From Synergistaceae bacterium (lineage in GTDB: Bacteria; Synergistota; Synergistia; Synergistales; Synergistaceae): a stretch of DNA of 11,138 nucleotides. Below the pieces are notes generated by a model. The model saw only the letters and a program-made list of their open reading frames with translations, was not told the origin of the DNA and searched no databases. The DNA lies in assembly GCA_031271065.1 (NCBI GenBank), contig JAISWP010000194.1:1-11138 (forward strand). Direction: 5' to 3'. This document shows positions 1 to 6,876 of the stretch, piece after piece. The translations under genes and the position numbers were made by a program. Within the stretch, counting starts at the first letter, position 1. Each line of letters begins with the position of its first letter.

Positions 1-62
1 ACTCCGAACAGTTCACAAATACAGGATCGGCGCCCGTTCCCGTAACTGTCAAACCTTATGAG

Positions 63-129
63 TTCCTTGACAAAACCGGGAGTTTACTATTTATTAATTA
101 TGAATAACGCTGATATATCTGTCAAGGAA
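63..129. repeat. Inverted repeat with 10-bp perfect arms containing TTGACA
   Basis: The arms TTCCTTGACA (63-72) and TGTCAAGGAA (120-129) are perfect reverse complements separated by 47 AT-rich bases. A third copy of the core, TGTCAA, lies at 47-52. Each arm contains a perfect sigma-70 -35 hexamer, so the symmetry places two -35 boxes facing each other. This could be a pair of convergent promoters or a regulator-binding dyad. The boxes are read directly from the sequence; their function is inferred. Confidence 0.45.
97..125 (-). promoter_or_regulatory. Candidate leftward sigma-70 promoter
   Basis: On the minus strand a perfect -35 box TTGACA (125-120) is followed, after exactly 17 bases, by CATAAT (102-97), a five-of-six match to the -10 consensus. 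It would transcribe leftward out of the window toward a gene not visible here; no convincing start codon or ribosome binding site lies between it and base 1. On the plus strand the TTGACA at 67-72 has only weaker -10 partners (TATTTA at 88-93 or TATTAA at 92-97, with off-optimum spacing), so rightward activity is less certain. Confidence 0.4.
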
Positions 130-232
130 AAATCGTTTTTATAGCAGTTTGGTTCAATGTATATTATAACTGCTGTGGGGTATCTGTCGCAGATGGCGTC
201 TGCCAGTTTGCTTTCCGGCCTAGTGCCAAATG

Positions 233-279
233 CCATTTTTTTGTTTTCACCCTGCGGGTGAAAACAAAAATATAAATGG
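233..279. repeat. Long hairpin with a 15-bp perfect stem
   Basis: Bases 238-252 and 256-270 pair perfectly (15 bp) around a three-base TGC loop. The stem is GC-rich near the loop and T/A-rich at its base. Five more pairs (CCATT at 233-237 with AATGG at 275-279) extend it across a four-base bulge. It has a T-run on the 5' side and an A-run on the 3' side in both reading directions, so it is not a classical intrinsic terminator. It may be a leader-RNA structure or the remnant of a palindromic repeat family. Confidence 0.6.
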
Positions 280-283
280 GGGC

Positions 284-323
284 CCGGGGGATTGATCCCC
301 CGGTGGGTTCGGGCGAAGCCCGA
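284..323. repeat. Two short GC hairpins in the kinase 1 leader
   Basis: Bases 284-292 (CCGGGGGAT) pair perfectly with 295-303, giving a near-perfect palindrome. Immediately after, TCGGGC (309-314) pairs with GCCCGA (318-323) around a GAA loop. With the preceding hairpin they make three consecutive structures within about 90 bases, ending about 95 bases before the chosen kinase start. They could stabilise the leader or modulate read-through. No known riboswitch class is recognised. Confidence 0.5.
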
Positions 324-404
324 GGTCTTGATCCTGTGGTTCGCGGGCGGAGCAGGGACAGATCCTCACGAACATGTTAAAATAAATTTTAGAAGAATGC
401 GGGT

Positions 405-409
405 GGAGG
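405..409 (+). promoter_or_regulatory. Ribosome binding site fixing the kinase 1 start
   Basis: GGAGG at 405-409 lies eight bases before ATG 418, the ideal distance. The in-frame ATG at 397 has only a weak purine stretch before it, and the TTG at 292 lies inside a hairpin. The second kinase has the same arrangement (AGGAGG, then eight bases, then ATG), and the two N-termini then have similar lengths, which supports 418. Confidence 0.75.
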
Positions 410-417
410 ACGATCGG

Positions 418-2772
418 ATGGAGGATCAAGTCACCAGGAGGGAGTTTTCGGACGAATCTCCCACGATGAGAGAATCCGCCGGCGCGGACTCTTCTGATAT
501 TACGCAGATTTACGGCGCGCCATATGGCGGACAGGTGTTCACGGGAGCGCTCGGAACATTCCGGGGCTGGACTGTCCTCCAACAGCTCCCGACGAAAGGC
601 GCGGAGGCGGATATCTATGTGGTCTCCCGCCAGGGGGCTAATCGCGTACTGAAACTCTACAGACACCGCCTCGAACCCAAGGCGGAGATTTTGAACCGTA
701 TCACAGAAATAAGCAGAGCAAACAGCGGCTGCTTCGTAGTGTTCTACGAGACCGGTTTCGACGAGGAGACAGGGAGATGGTACGAACTCCAGGAATACAT
801 CCCCCTAGGCTCTCTCCGCGATATCCCTCAGGAGACGAAGGGCAAGGCTGGTTTCGTCTCAGCGATTGCCCCCGAACTTGCCAACGCGATTCACTGTCTG
901 CACGAAAACGGTATAATTCACTGCGACATAAAACCCGCCAATATTCTGATCCGTTCCCTCGAACCTCTCGATATTGTCCTGACTGATTTCGGAATATCGT
1001 CGCTCCTGGCGGCCGACGCGTCCATGAAGATGACCAGCCTCAAGGGAACGCCGATGTACTGGGCTCCCGAGGCGTTCAGCCGCGAGATAGGGCGGCCCTG
1101 CGACTGGTGGGGAATGGGAATGGTGCTGCTGGAACTGCTCGCCGGGGAACATCCGTTCGAAGGCCTGTCTGACTCGCGGATTATACATCGCCTGACGCTG
1201 GGCAACGTCGAGATACCACCGTCGATCAACCCCGACTGGACTATCCTGCTGATGGGGCTTCTGACCAAGAATGACAAGCTCCGATGGGGAAAGGGCGAGA
1301 TAGACAAGTGGATGGAAGGCGACAGGACTGTTCCTGTCTTCTACGAATCTGCGGAAAACGCTGCCGGACCCAAGCCATTCCGGTTTGAGGGAGTGGATTA
1401 CCCTGACACGGCGTCCCTGTGCGAAGCATTGTCCAGAAGCGAGCACCCCTGGTTCGCGAGCTTCGATTATCTGCGATACATCAGGACGTGGCTGGAGAAC
1501 AACCTGAAATTCGAGGAGGCGATGGACGCCGGCAACATGATCTCCGGCGGAGATCCGGAGGCAGCCCTCTTCCGCTTCATCCACGGGAAGGCATCTCTGC
1601 CGTTTTCAGTCATGGGGCACATTATAAACGCCAGAAGCCTGAGCGATTTTCTGGACAGGTCGATCGATGAAAACGCCTCAGACGGAGAATACGAGATAAC
1701 CAGGATGCTTCACGATGGACGCCTTTTGGGTCTCTATAGAGAGTACGCCAGGATTTCCGGGCACATGATGGAAGATGGCCTAGAAAGCCTATTGAAATTT
1801 CTGTCCGGAAAAGACTTCCGTGCTCAGAGGGATTATCTGGCGGCGGCCTGCCGTCCCGATGAGTTCGTCTGGCCGCTGAACGCACCGGCGGATAGTATAG
1901 CGGAGAGGATCGAACTTCTGGCGAACATAGGGATGCCTGTGAGGAAAGACGTCTTCGAGTCGGTGCGCGCTTCGTACGCGATACCTTACGAGCTGGCTGG
2001 GATGATGGACTCCGCTCCATCGTACGCGTCAGGCGCCGCGCGGCTCGAATCATGGATGTCGCACGGGCTTTTGATGCCGCGTTCGTCGGAGGATGAAGAC
2101 GAGGCGTGCGCGAACCTCGGCGTCGGCGAGTACGAGAGAATGGCGCGGATATACTGTCTGGGACACACGTCGGTCATTCTAGATCAGATCGAATATGTGG
2201 CGTCCTCGATAGCCGCGCTGCCGTTCTTCCATCATCCCCTCTCCTTCCAGTTCATGCTGGATACGATCACTAGGATCAACTTGCTCAAGGATCGGAAGGT
2301 GACGCGGACTGACATCACATTCATCATGAACGCCGCTAAACTGTTCGAGGAGCGGGCGGACATGACCCACGGAAGGATGGCTCGATACGCTCTATACACG
2401 TTCACGGCCGGGACGATTTCTTGGATGCTATGCTTTCTTGGAGGGGACAGGGCGATTTCCGCCCTCAGATACAGCCTCCTCGTTTCCATGACGATCTGCG
2501 GGACGCATTATGTCGGTTTTGTGAGGAACGACTGGGCACCCGACCTTCAGCCGCGCTATACCGACGCGTTATGGTGTTACTTCGGCGTACTGATATTTGT
2601 GCCGTTCCTGATGTATAACTATATAATATCGAATCACCCGCACGTCACGACATTCTTGACCGGCGCGGCCCCGGCCTCGATATTCCTCTTTGGGACACAT
2701 ATCAGGAACATGGCGAGAAACGCCGCCGATATCATGAACGCCTGCGAGACGTACAACCGGGAAATGAGCTGA
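418..2772 (+). CDS. Membrane-anchored Ser/Thr protein kinase (paralogue 1)
   Basis: This is a 784-residue Hanks-type protein kinase. Visible landmarks are a degenerate nucleotide loop (KGAEADIY, about 61-68), the catalytic-loop lysine in VLKLYR (K79), the catalytic loop HCDIKPAN with D170, K172 and N175, the metal-binding DFG (190-192), and the activation-segment end GTPMYWAPE (to 218). All residues needed for phosphotransfer are present. HCD replaces HRD, so it is a non-RD kinase. The kinase domain spans about 48-300. Next comes a mainly helical middle region opening with KPFRF and containing conserved tryptophans, shared only with the neighbouring kinase. About four hydrophobic segments follow (roughly 658-676, 680-700, 715-737 and 743-760). 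The kinase domain is therefore N-terminal and presumably cytoplasmic, tethered by C-terminal membrane helices. The substrate is unknown; the FHA protein, coiled-coil protein or AAA+ ATPase downstream are plausible. Kinase assignment is firm, the role inferred. Confidence 0.93.
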   Translation: MEDQVTRREFSDESPTMRESAGADSSDITQIYGAPYGGQVFTGALGTFRGWTVLQQLPTKGAEADIYVVSRQGANRVLKLYRHRLEPKAEILNRITEISRANSGCFVVFYETGFDEETGRWYELQEYIPLGSLRDIPQETKGKAGFVSAIAPELANAIHCLHENGIIHCDIKPANILIRSLEPLDIVLTDFGISSLLAADASMKMTSLKGTPMYWAPEAFSREIGRPCDWWGMGMVLLELLAGEHPFEGLSDSRIIHRLTLGNVEIPPSINPDWTILLMGLLTKNDKLRWGKGEIDKWMEGDRTVPVFYESAENAAGPKPFRFEGVDYPDTASLCEALSRSEHPWFASFDYLRYIRTWLENNLKFEEAMDAGNMISGGDPEAALFRFIHGKASLPFSVMGHIINARSLSDFLDRSIDENASDGEYEITRMLHDGRLLGLYREYARISGHMMEDGLESLLKFLSGKDFRAQRDYLAAACRPDEFVWPLNAPADSIAERIELLANIGMPVRKDVFESVRASYAIPYELAGMMDSAPSYASGAARLESWMSHGLLMPRSSEDEDEACANLGVGEYERMARIYCLGHTSVILDQIEYVASSIAALPFFHHPLSFQFMLDTITRINLLKDRKVTRTDITFIMNAAKLFEERADMTHGRMARYALYTFTAGTISWMLCFLGGDRAISALRYSLLVSMTICGTHYVGFVRNDWAPDLQPRYTDALWCYFGVLIFVPFLMYNYIISNHPHVTTFLTGAAPASIFLFGTHIRNMARNAADIMNACETYNREMS

Positions 2773-2823
2773 GGCCGGATCAGAAGATCAACCTATCCGT
2801 CAGTACCGGGAACATCCCGCGAA

Positions 2824-2880
2824 TTGAAGTAACTATTAATATTATATACTTTATCATATTATATCCCATTTTATCTTTTT
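2824..2880 (+). promoter_or_regulatory. AT-rich putative promoter region between the kinases
   Basis: The 206-base gap between the two kinase genes contains a sharply AT-rich tract in an otherwise GC-rich window. It includes TTGAAG (2824-2829) and several -10-like hexamers (TATACT 2845-2850, TATCAT 2852-2857, TATTAT 2857-2862). None pairs with a good -35 box at 16-18 bases, so no single promoter can be named, but an independent start for the second kinase and downstream genes is likely. A small CGCCA/TGGCG hairpin follows at about 2889-2900. Confidence 0.3.
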
Positions 2881-2978
2881 AATTTTGCCGCCACCTGGCG
2901 AAGAAAACCGGCCTTGGACGCGCGGACATGACGCGGCGAATCGTTATATGCTAAACTGTCACACAGGAGGCGCTGAGG

Positions 2979-5369
2979 ATGGGGACGCCTGATATCACGC
3001 TGAAAGATCGAATCGACGCATTGACGGTGACCGAACCGGGCGCCGCGCGGAACGGCGCCGGGGATACCATCGCATACAGCCCTCCAGGCGAGAGGGGCGC
3101 TGTTTCGATCGCCCTCGCGAACTTTCGCGGCAGGCCGATTCTCGAACAGCTTCCCTCGAAGGGGTCCGAGGCCGATATTTACATAGTCGGGGGCATAGAC
3201 GGGCGGCATATTCTGAAACTTTACCGTCACCGTCTGGAACCTAAGATCGAGGTATTAAACCGCGTCGCGGCCCTCAGCAGGCAATACGCCAAATATTTCG
3301 TGACGTTCCTCGACACCGGTTTCGACGAGACGACCGGTCGCTGGTACGAACTGCAGGAATACATGCCCGAAGGCTCGCTCGGCGACTTGCCCATTCACGA
3401 AAAACGCTCGCTTCATTTCATATCACAGTTCATCCCGGAATTGACCGAAGCCTTACACTGCCTCCACGAAAACGGAATAGTGCACTGCGACCTGAAGCCG
3501 GGCAATGTCCTGGTGCGGACGCTGGAGCCACTCGACCTCGTGCTGACCGATTTCGGCATATCGTCGCTGCTCGCGCGCGATATGTCGCGCAAGATGACCA
3601 GCCTCAAAGGCACTCCGATGTACTGGGCGCCGGAGGCTTTTAGCAGGGCCGTCGGACGCCCCTGCGACTGGTGGGCGTTCGGAATGATGCTGCTCGAACT
3701 GCTCGCCGGGAAACATCCCTTCGCGGGCATGTCGGATTCTCAGATAATCCATCGACTCACGATCGGCAACGTCGCCGTTCCCGAGTCGCTCGGCCCCGAA
3801 TGGGGCGCTCTCGTAAGGGGGCTGCTCACGAAGGACGATTCTCTCAGATGGGGAAAGCGGGAGGTGGACCGATGGCTGGCGGGAGACCGGGATATTCCGG
3901 TCCGCTACGAATATGACAGGAGCGCGGAGACGCCGGGAAAACCGTTTCGCTTCGGCGGCGTCGATTACCGCTCCGCGCGCGAGCTTGCGGAGGCTTTCGC
4001 CTCCAGCGAGATTCCGTGGCTCGCCGCGGCGGATTTTTTGAGATTTCTGCGGCAATGGATGGAGAGCAACCTGAAGTTCGAGGAAGCCTCGGAGCTGGGA
4101 GAGGCTATGACCGGCGACCCGGTCGCCGCTCTCTTCCGGTTCGTCCACGGCGCGGCGGAACGCGAGTTCTGCGCGATGGGACACCCGGCTGGCATGGATG
4201 CCCTCCGCTCGTCGCTCATGAGGACACTCTCAGGGGAAGCTTCCGAGGGAGAACGCCGGATAGCCGAGATGCTCCGTGACGGACGCCTGTCGTCGCTTTA
4301 CGGGGAATATTCGGCCATCCGGGGGGAAGACCCCGAATTCCGGGAAACGCTGAAATTCCTGGAGGGGAAATCCCCCGCGGAACAGGCCGCGTATCTATCG
4401 GCATTCTCGAGCCCGGACGACTATATATGGCCCGGCGATATGCCGGGAACAAGCCCTTTGGATATAGCCAGGCGGACGGGCGTCATCCCGATGAGCCGCG
4501 AGACAATAGAAAACCTGCGAAGCCGCTTCGCGCTGCCGGATTCCCTCCTCTCGGCGCTGGCCTTTAAGTCGACCTATCCGTCATGCGTCCGGAAGCTCGA
4601 AATGTGGATCGAGCGCGGACTTCTGCTTCCAAGAGGCCCTGACGAAAGAGCCTGCAAAAATATGAGCGCGGACGGGTACGAACGGGCGGCAAAGGTGCGC
4701 TTCATGGGTCACACGGCGGAGGCGCTGAGAAAAATCGCGCTCGTCAGGGAAACGGCGGCGGAGCTTTACGACGAGCGTCCGACTCCAGGGCTCGCCTACA
4801 CGCTCCGCCGCGTCGAGGCCCTGACGGACGAAAAAATAACCGATCGCGACATGGATTACATGAATGCGCTGGGCTCTCTGCGAATACAGAGGGAAAAGCT
4901 GGCCGGAGAGAAAATGATGTACCGCGTCGCGGGAGGAGGCGCGGCCGGAGCGGCGTGCGCGGCCGCCCGCGCGGCGATCGGGTCCTCCTGGTTAATGAGC
5001 GACGTCAATTGGGTTTTCGCCGTGACAATTGTCCTCGCCGCGGCGCTCGTTCTGTGGGCCGCGAGATCGGGTGTTCTGAGCGATTTAATCTACGAACTAG
5101 ACGAAAATACGCATCGCAACCGCGTGCCGGCGATATTGCGGATGTGGGTTGCTGTGATTTATTTCTACCTGCCCTATCTGCTGGCGGAAACATCCCCAAC
5201 GCTCACGAGGATCGTGGGAGCGTGTTTTCCCTTGAGCGGCGCGCTCCTCGGCGCCATGATCGCCGACACGCTGTATAATTACAATACGCAAAAAAACACG
5301 CGAAGCTTCGTGGAAACCTGCGCGGCTTACAGCGCCGGGAAGAGAGACCACATGGAGGGATTATCATGA
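2979..5369 (+). CDS. Membrane-anchored Ser/Thr protein kinase (paralogue 2)
   Basis: This 796-residue kinase has the same architecture as its upstream neighbour and is a diverged tandem duplicate. It keeps the degenerate loop KGSEADIY (61-68), the lysine in ILKLYR (K80), HCDLKPGN with catalytic D171, K173 and N176, DFG at 191-193, and GTPMYWAPE ending at 220. The helical middle region starts near 321 (KPFRFGG) and C-terminal hydrophobic segments lie at about 650-668, 676-695, 720-737 and 744-764. Kinase domains are strongly conserved between the two; the first 28 residues and the membrane segments have drifted. AGGAGG (2965-2970) sits eight bases before the ATG. The gene ends with an ATGA overlap into a tiny ORF and lies 25 bases before the coiled-coil gene, so it is probably co-transcribed with the AAA+ and radical SAM genes. 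Whether both kinases act on the same target or form heterodimers cannot be told. Confidence 0.93.
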   Translation: MGTPDITLKDRIDALTVTEPGAARNGAGDTIAYSPPGERGAVSIALANFRGRPILEQLPSKGSEADIYIVGGIDGRHILKLYRHRLEPKIEVLNRVAALSRQYAKYFVTFLDTGFDETTGRWYELQEYMPEGSLGDLPIHEKRSLHFISQFIPELTEALHCLHENGIVHCDLKPGNVLVRTLEPLDLVLTDFGISSLLARDMSRKMTSLKGTPMYWAPEAFSRAVGRPCDWWAFGMMLLELLAGKHPFAGMSDSQIIHRLTIGNVAVPESLGPEWGALVRGLLTKDDSLRWGKREVDRWLAGDRDIPVRYEYDRSAETPGKPFRFGGVDYRSARELAEAFASSEIPWLAAADFLRFLRQWMESNLKFEEASELGEAMTGDPVAALFRFVHGAAEREFCAMGHPAGMDALRSSLMRTLSGEASEGERRIAEMLRDGRLSSLYGEYSAIRGEDPEFRETLKFLEGKSPAEQAAYLSAFSSPDDYIWPGDMPGTSPLDIARRTGVIPMSRETIENLRSRFALPDSLLSALAFKSTYPSCVRKLEMWIERGLLLPRGPDERACKNMSADGYERAAKVRFMGHTAEALRKIALVRETAAELYDERPTPGLAYTLRRVEALTDEKITDRDMDYMNALGSLRIQREKLAGEKMMYRVAGGGAAGAACAAARAAIGSSWLMSDVNWVFAVTIVLAAALVLWAARSGVLSDLIYELDENTHRNRVPAILRMWVAVIYFYLPYLLAETSPTLTRIVGACFPLSGALLGAMIADTLYNYNTQKNTRSFVETCAAYSAGKRDHMEGLS

Positions 5370-5398
5370 ACGAATCCCGAACGGAGGTGGATAGATGA
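5366..5398 (+). CDS. Possible 10-codon coupling ORF
   Basis: ATG 5366 overlaps the TGA of kinase 2 as ATGA. The frame encodes MNESRTEVDR and ends at a TGA (5396-5398) that overlaps the next gene's ATG, again as ATGA. GGAGGG (5354-5359) sits at correct distance before it, and the ribosome binding site of the following gene (GGAGGTG, 5383-5389) lies inside it. It may be a translational coupler passing ribosomes from the kinase to the coiled-coil gene, or simply a chance frame. No function is claimed for the peptide. Confidence 0.3.
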   Translation: MNESRTEVDR

Positions 5399-6876
5399 GC
5401 GTAGTTGCAGTCAGCGTGATCAGCGTGTACAGCCTTGTAAAATTGCTGGCGGTGGCCGGCGCTTACGCGGCCGGTACGTCCGTCATAAAAAGCATCGCCG
5501 ACCGCGGGGACGAGCGCAGGGCCCGGGCCGAAGGCCTCATGGCCGAGATAGCCCTGGCGAGGGGCCGGATCGAGCGAATAGACGACGCGTTGGAAAAGGA
5601 CGGAATATCGAACGCGCTCGCGGAACTGGAAAGCTCCGCGGAAAAACGCGTGAGCGGCGACGCCAAGGGGCTGTACGATGAAATGAACGCCATATCGATG
5701 AGGATCGTCCGGGCCGAGCTGGACGCCGGGCAGTGCCGGTCCCGTTCGGAGACGGCGGAAAATCTGATCCGGTCGATAAAGGATTCGGGAATGGCAGGAT
5801 ACGAACAGGAGATCGAAAGGCTGGAACGCGAGATGGAGCGGACTCGTTCCCTGAGTTCGGAGGAGAGAATGACGGCGCTTCACAAAATAATCGACGCCCT
5901 GCGCGAGATGGAAATGTCAATGCCGAAAGCCTCTCGGGGCGAGACCGGAACAGCCGCCCCGGCGAGGGACACGCCAAAAACCGCCGCGCGCGCCGAGACG
6001 CGAGACATGGAACGAAACGCCCTCCTGACCGAGATACGCGATCTGGCAGACCGCATTGCCTCCCTCGACGAATTCGAGGGTGAAAAATTGCGCCCGACGG
6101 TCGAGGGCCTCCGGGCCGACACAAATTTTCCGGAGCGGCTGGCGAGCCTGCGCAGGCAGTTCAAGACCACATGGGCCACCATCAGGGAACGGGCCGCCTC
6201 GACCTCGTTTTTCCGAAATACTTTGACCGAGCTCAGGAACGACCTCTTATTCGCGCCCGAGGTGACGGAATCTCGGGAGGGCTCGAAGCTCATAGAAAGG
6301 TGCGACGCTCTCCGCGGCGGGACGCGCATCGAGCGGGAGGCGTTCATGTCCCTGTACGAGGACATCGCCAGATACGTGAGCGAGCGCGGGGAAAAAGTGG
6401 CCGACTCCATATTCGCCGGCAAGGTGGAGCGAACCCTGGCGGAGCTGGGATACGAACTCCTGCCGGACGAACTCCGCGAGGGCGAAGAGGACAAAGAGAC
6501 CCGTGACGCTCTCCGCCCGGGAGAGGTGAGGTATCTGGAATCCCCTTACAAGGGGTACAGGATGATGATAAAGGCTGGAGACGGGGGACATGTCACCACC
6601 CGTCTGGCGCGGGTGGCGGACGCCGCTGGGGATCGCGGCGGCGTTACGGACCGCGAGGTTGGCGCCAAATGGTGCGGCGATTTCGACAAATTTCTGGATA
6701 AGATGAAAGACATCGGCGCTCCGCTCGACGTGACGCTGCGCCGGGAACCGGGGGAAACCGAGGTGATAGTGATCTCGGCGGATGATTCGCCGCGCGGGAA
6801 GAAGGGCGGTAAACGCCGTAAAAAAGGCGGCGCCGAGGAGAGAGCCATCAGCCTGAAAAACGACGGCAGCGCGTGA
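5395..6876 (+). CDS. Membrane-anchored coiled-coil protein of unknown function
   Basis: I do not recognise this 493-residue protein as a named family. It begins with a hydrophobic segment (about 3-29) that looks like an uncleaved membrane anchor. A long charged heptad-rich region (about 35-175) is probably coiled coil, followed by a low-complexity Ala/Thr/Pro/Arg linker (180-203) and a second helical stretch (205-350). A compact C-terminal domain (about 376-460) contains SPYKGYRM, TTRLARV and D..VGAKWCGDFDKFL, then a lysine/arginine-rich tail (467-477). The start is supported by GGAGGTG five bases before ATG 5395. Its stop overlaps the start of the AAA+ gene, so the two are probably made together. 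The layout suggests a membrane scaffold or partner for the kinases and ATPase; its linkers hold many Ser/Thr that could be phosphorylated. That role is inference. Confidence 0.8.
   Translation: MSVVAVSVISVYSLVKLLAVAGAYAAGTSVIKSIADRGDERRARAEGLMAEIALARGRIERIDDALEKDGISNALAELESSAEKRVSGDAKGLYDEMNAISMRIVRAELDAGQCRSRSETAENLIRSIKDSGMAGYEQEIERLEREMERTRSLSSEERMTALHKIIDALREMEMSMPKASRGETGTAAPARDTPKTAARAETRDMERNALLTEIRDLADRIASLDEFEGEKLRPTVEGLRADTNFPERLASLRRQFKTTWATIRERAASTSFFRNTLTELRNDLLFAPEVTESREGSKLIERCDALRGGTRIEREAFMSLYEDIARYVSERGEKVADSIFAGKVERTLAELGYELLPDELREGEEDKETRDALRPGEVRYLESPYKGYRMMIKAGDGGHVTTRLARVADAAGDRGGVTDREVGAKWCGDFDKFLDKMKDIGAPLDVTLRREPGETEVIVISADDSPRGKKGGKRRKKGGAEERAISLKNDGSA

Larger units (their letters stand above)
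1..417. other. Gene-free leader region upstream of kinase 1
   Basis: I find no supportable gene on either strand here. The left half (about 60-175) is AT-rich and holds TTGACA-type boxes and inverted repeats, listed separately. The right half (233-323) is a series of hairpins. An open frame joined to kinase 1 reaches back to a TTG at 292, but it runs through the hairpins and has no ribosome binding site, so I treat it as untranslated leader. The region most likely carries promoters and a structured 5' leader for the kinase genes, and possibly the promoter of a leftward gene outside the window. Confidence 0.6.

Noticed and set aside
238..270. Intrinsic transcription terminator
   Set aside because: The stem is perfect, but in both directions it has T's before and A's after rather than a T-tract after the stem.
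292..417. N-terminal extension of kinase 1 to a TTG at 292
   Set aside because: It lies in the hairpin region, has no ribosome binding site and has no counterpart in the paralogous kinase; ATG 418 has an ideal GGAGG.
859..1584. Long minus-strand open frame opposite kinase 1 (and similar ones opposite other genes)
   Set aside because: These are shadow frames of GC-rich coding sequence; none has a family motif or a supporting ribosome binding site, whereas the plus-strand frames encode clear domains.
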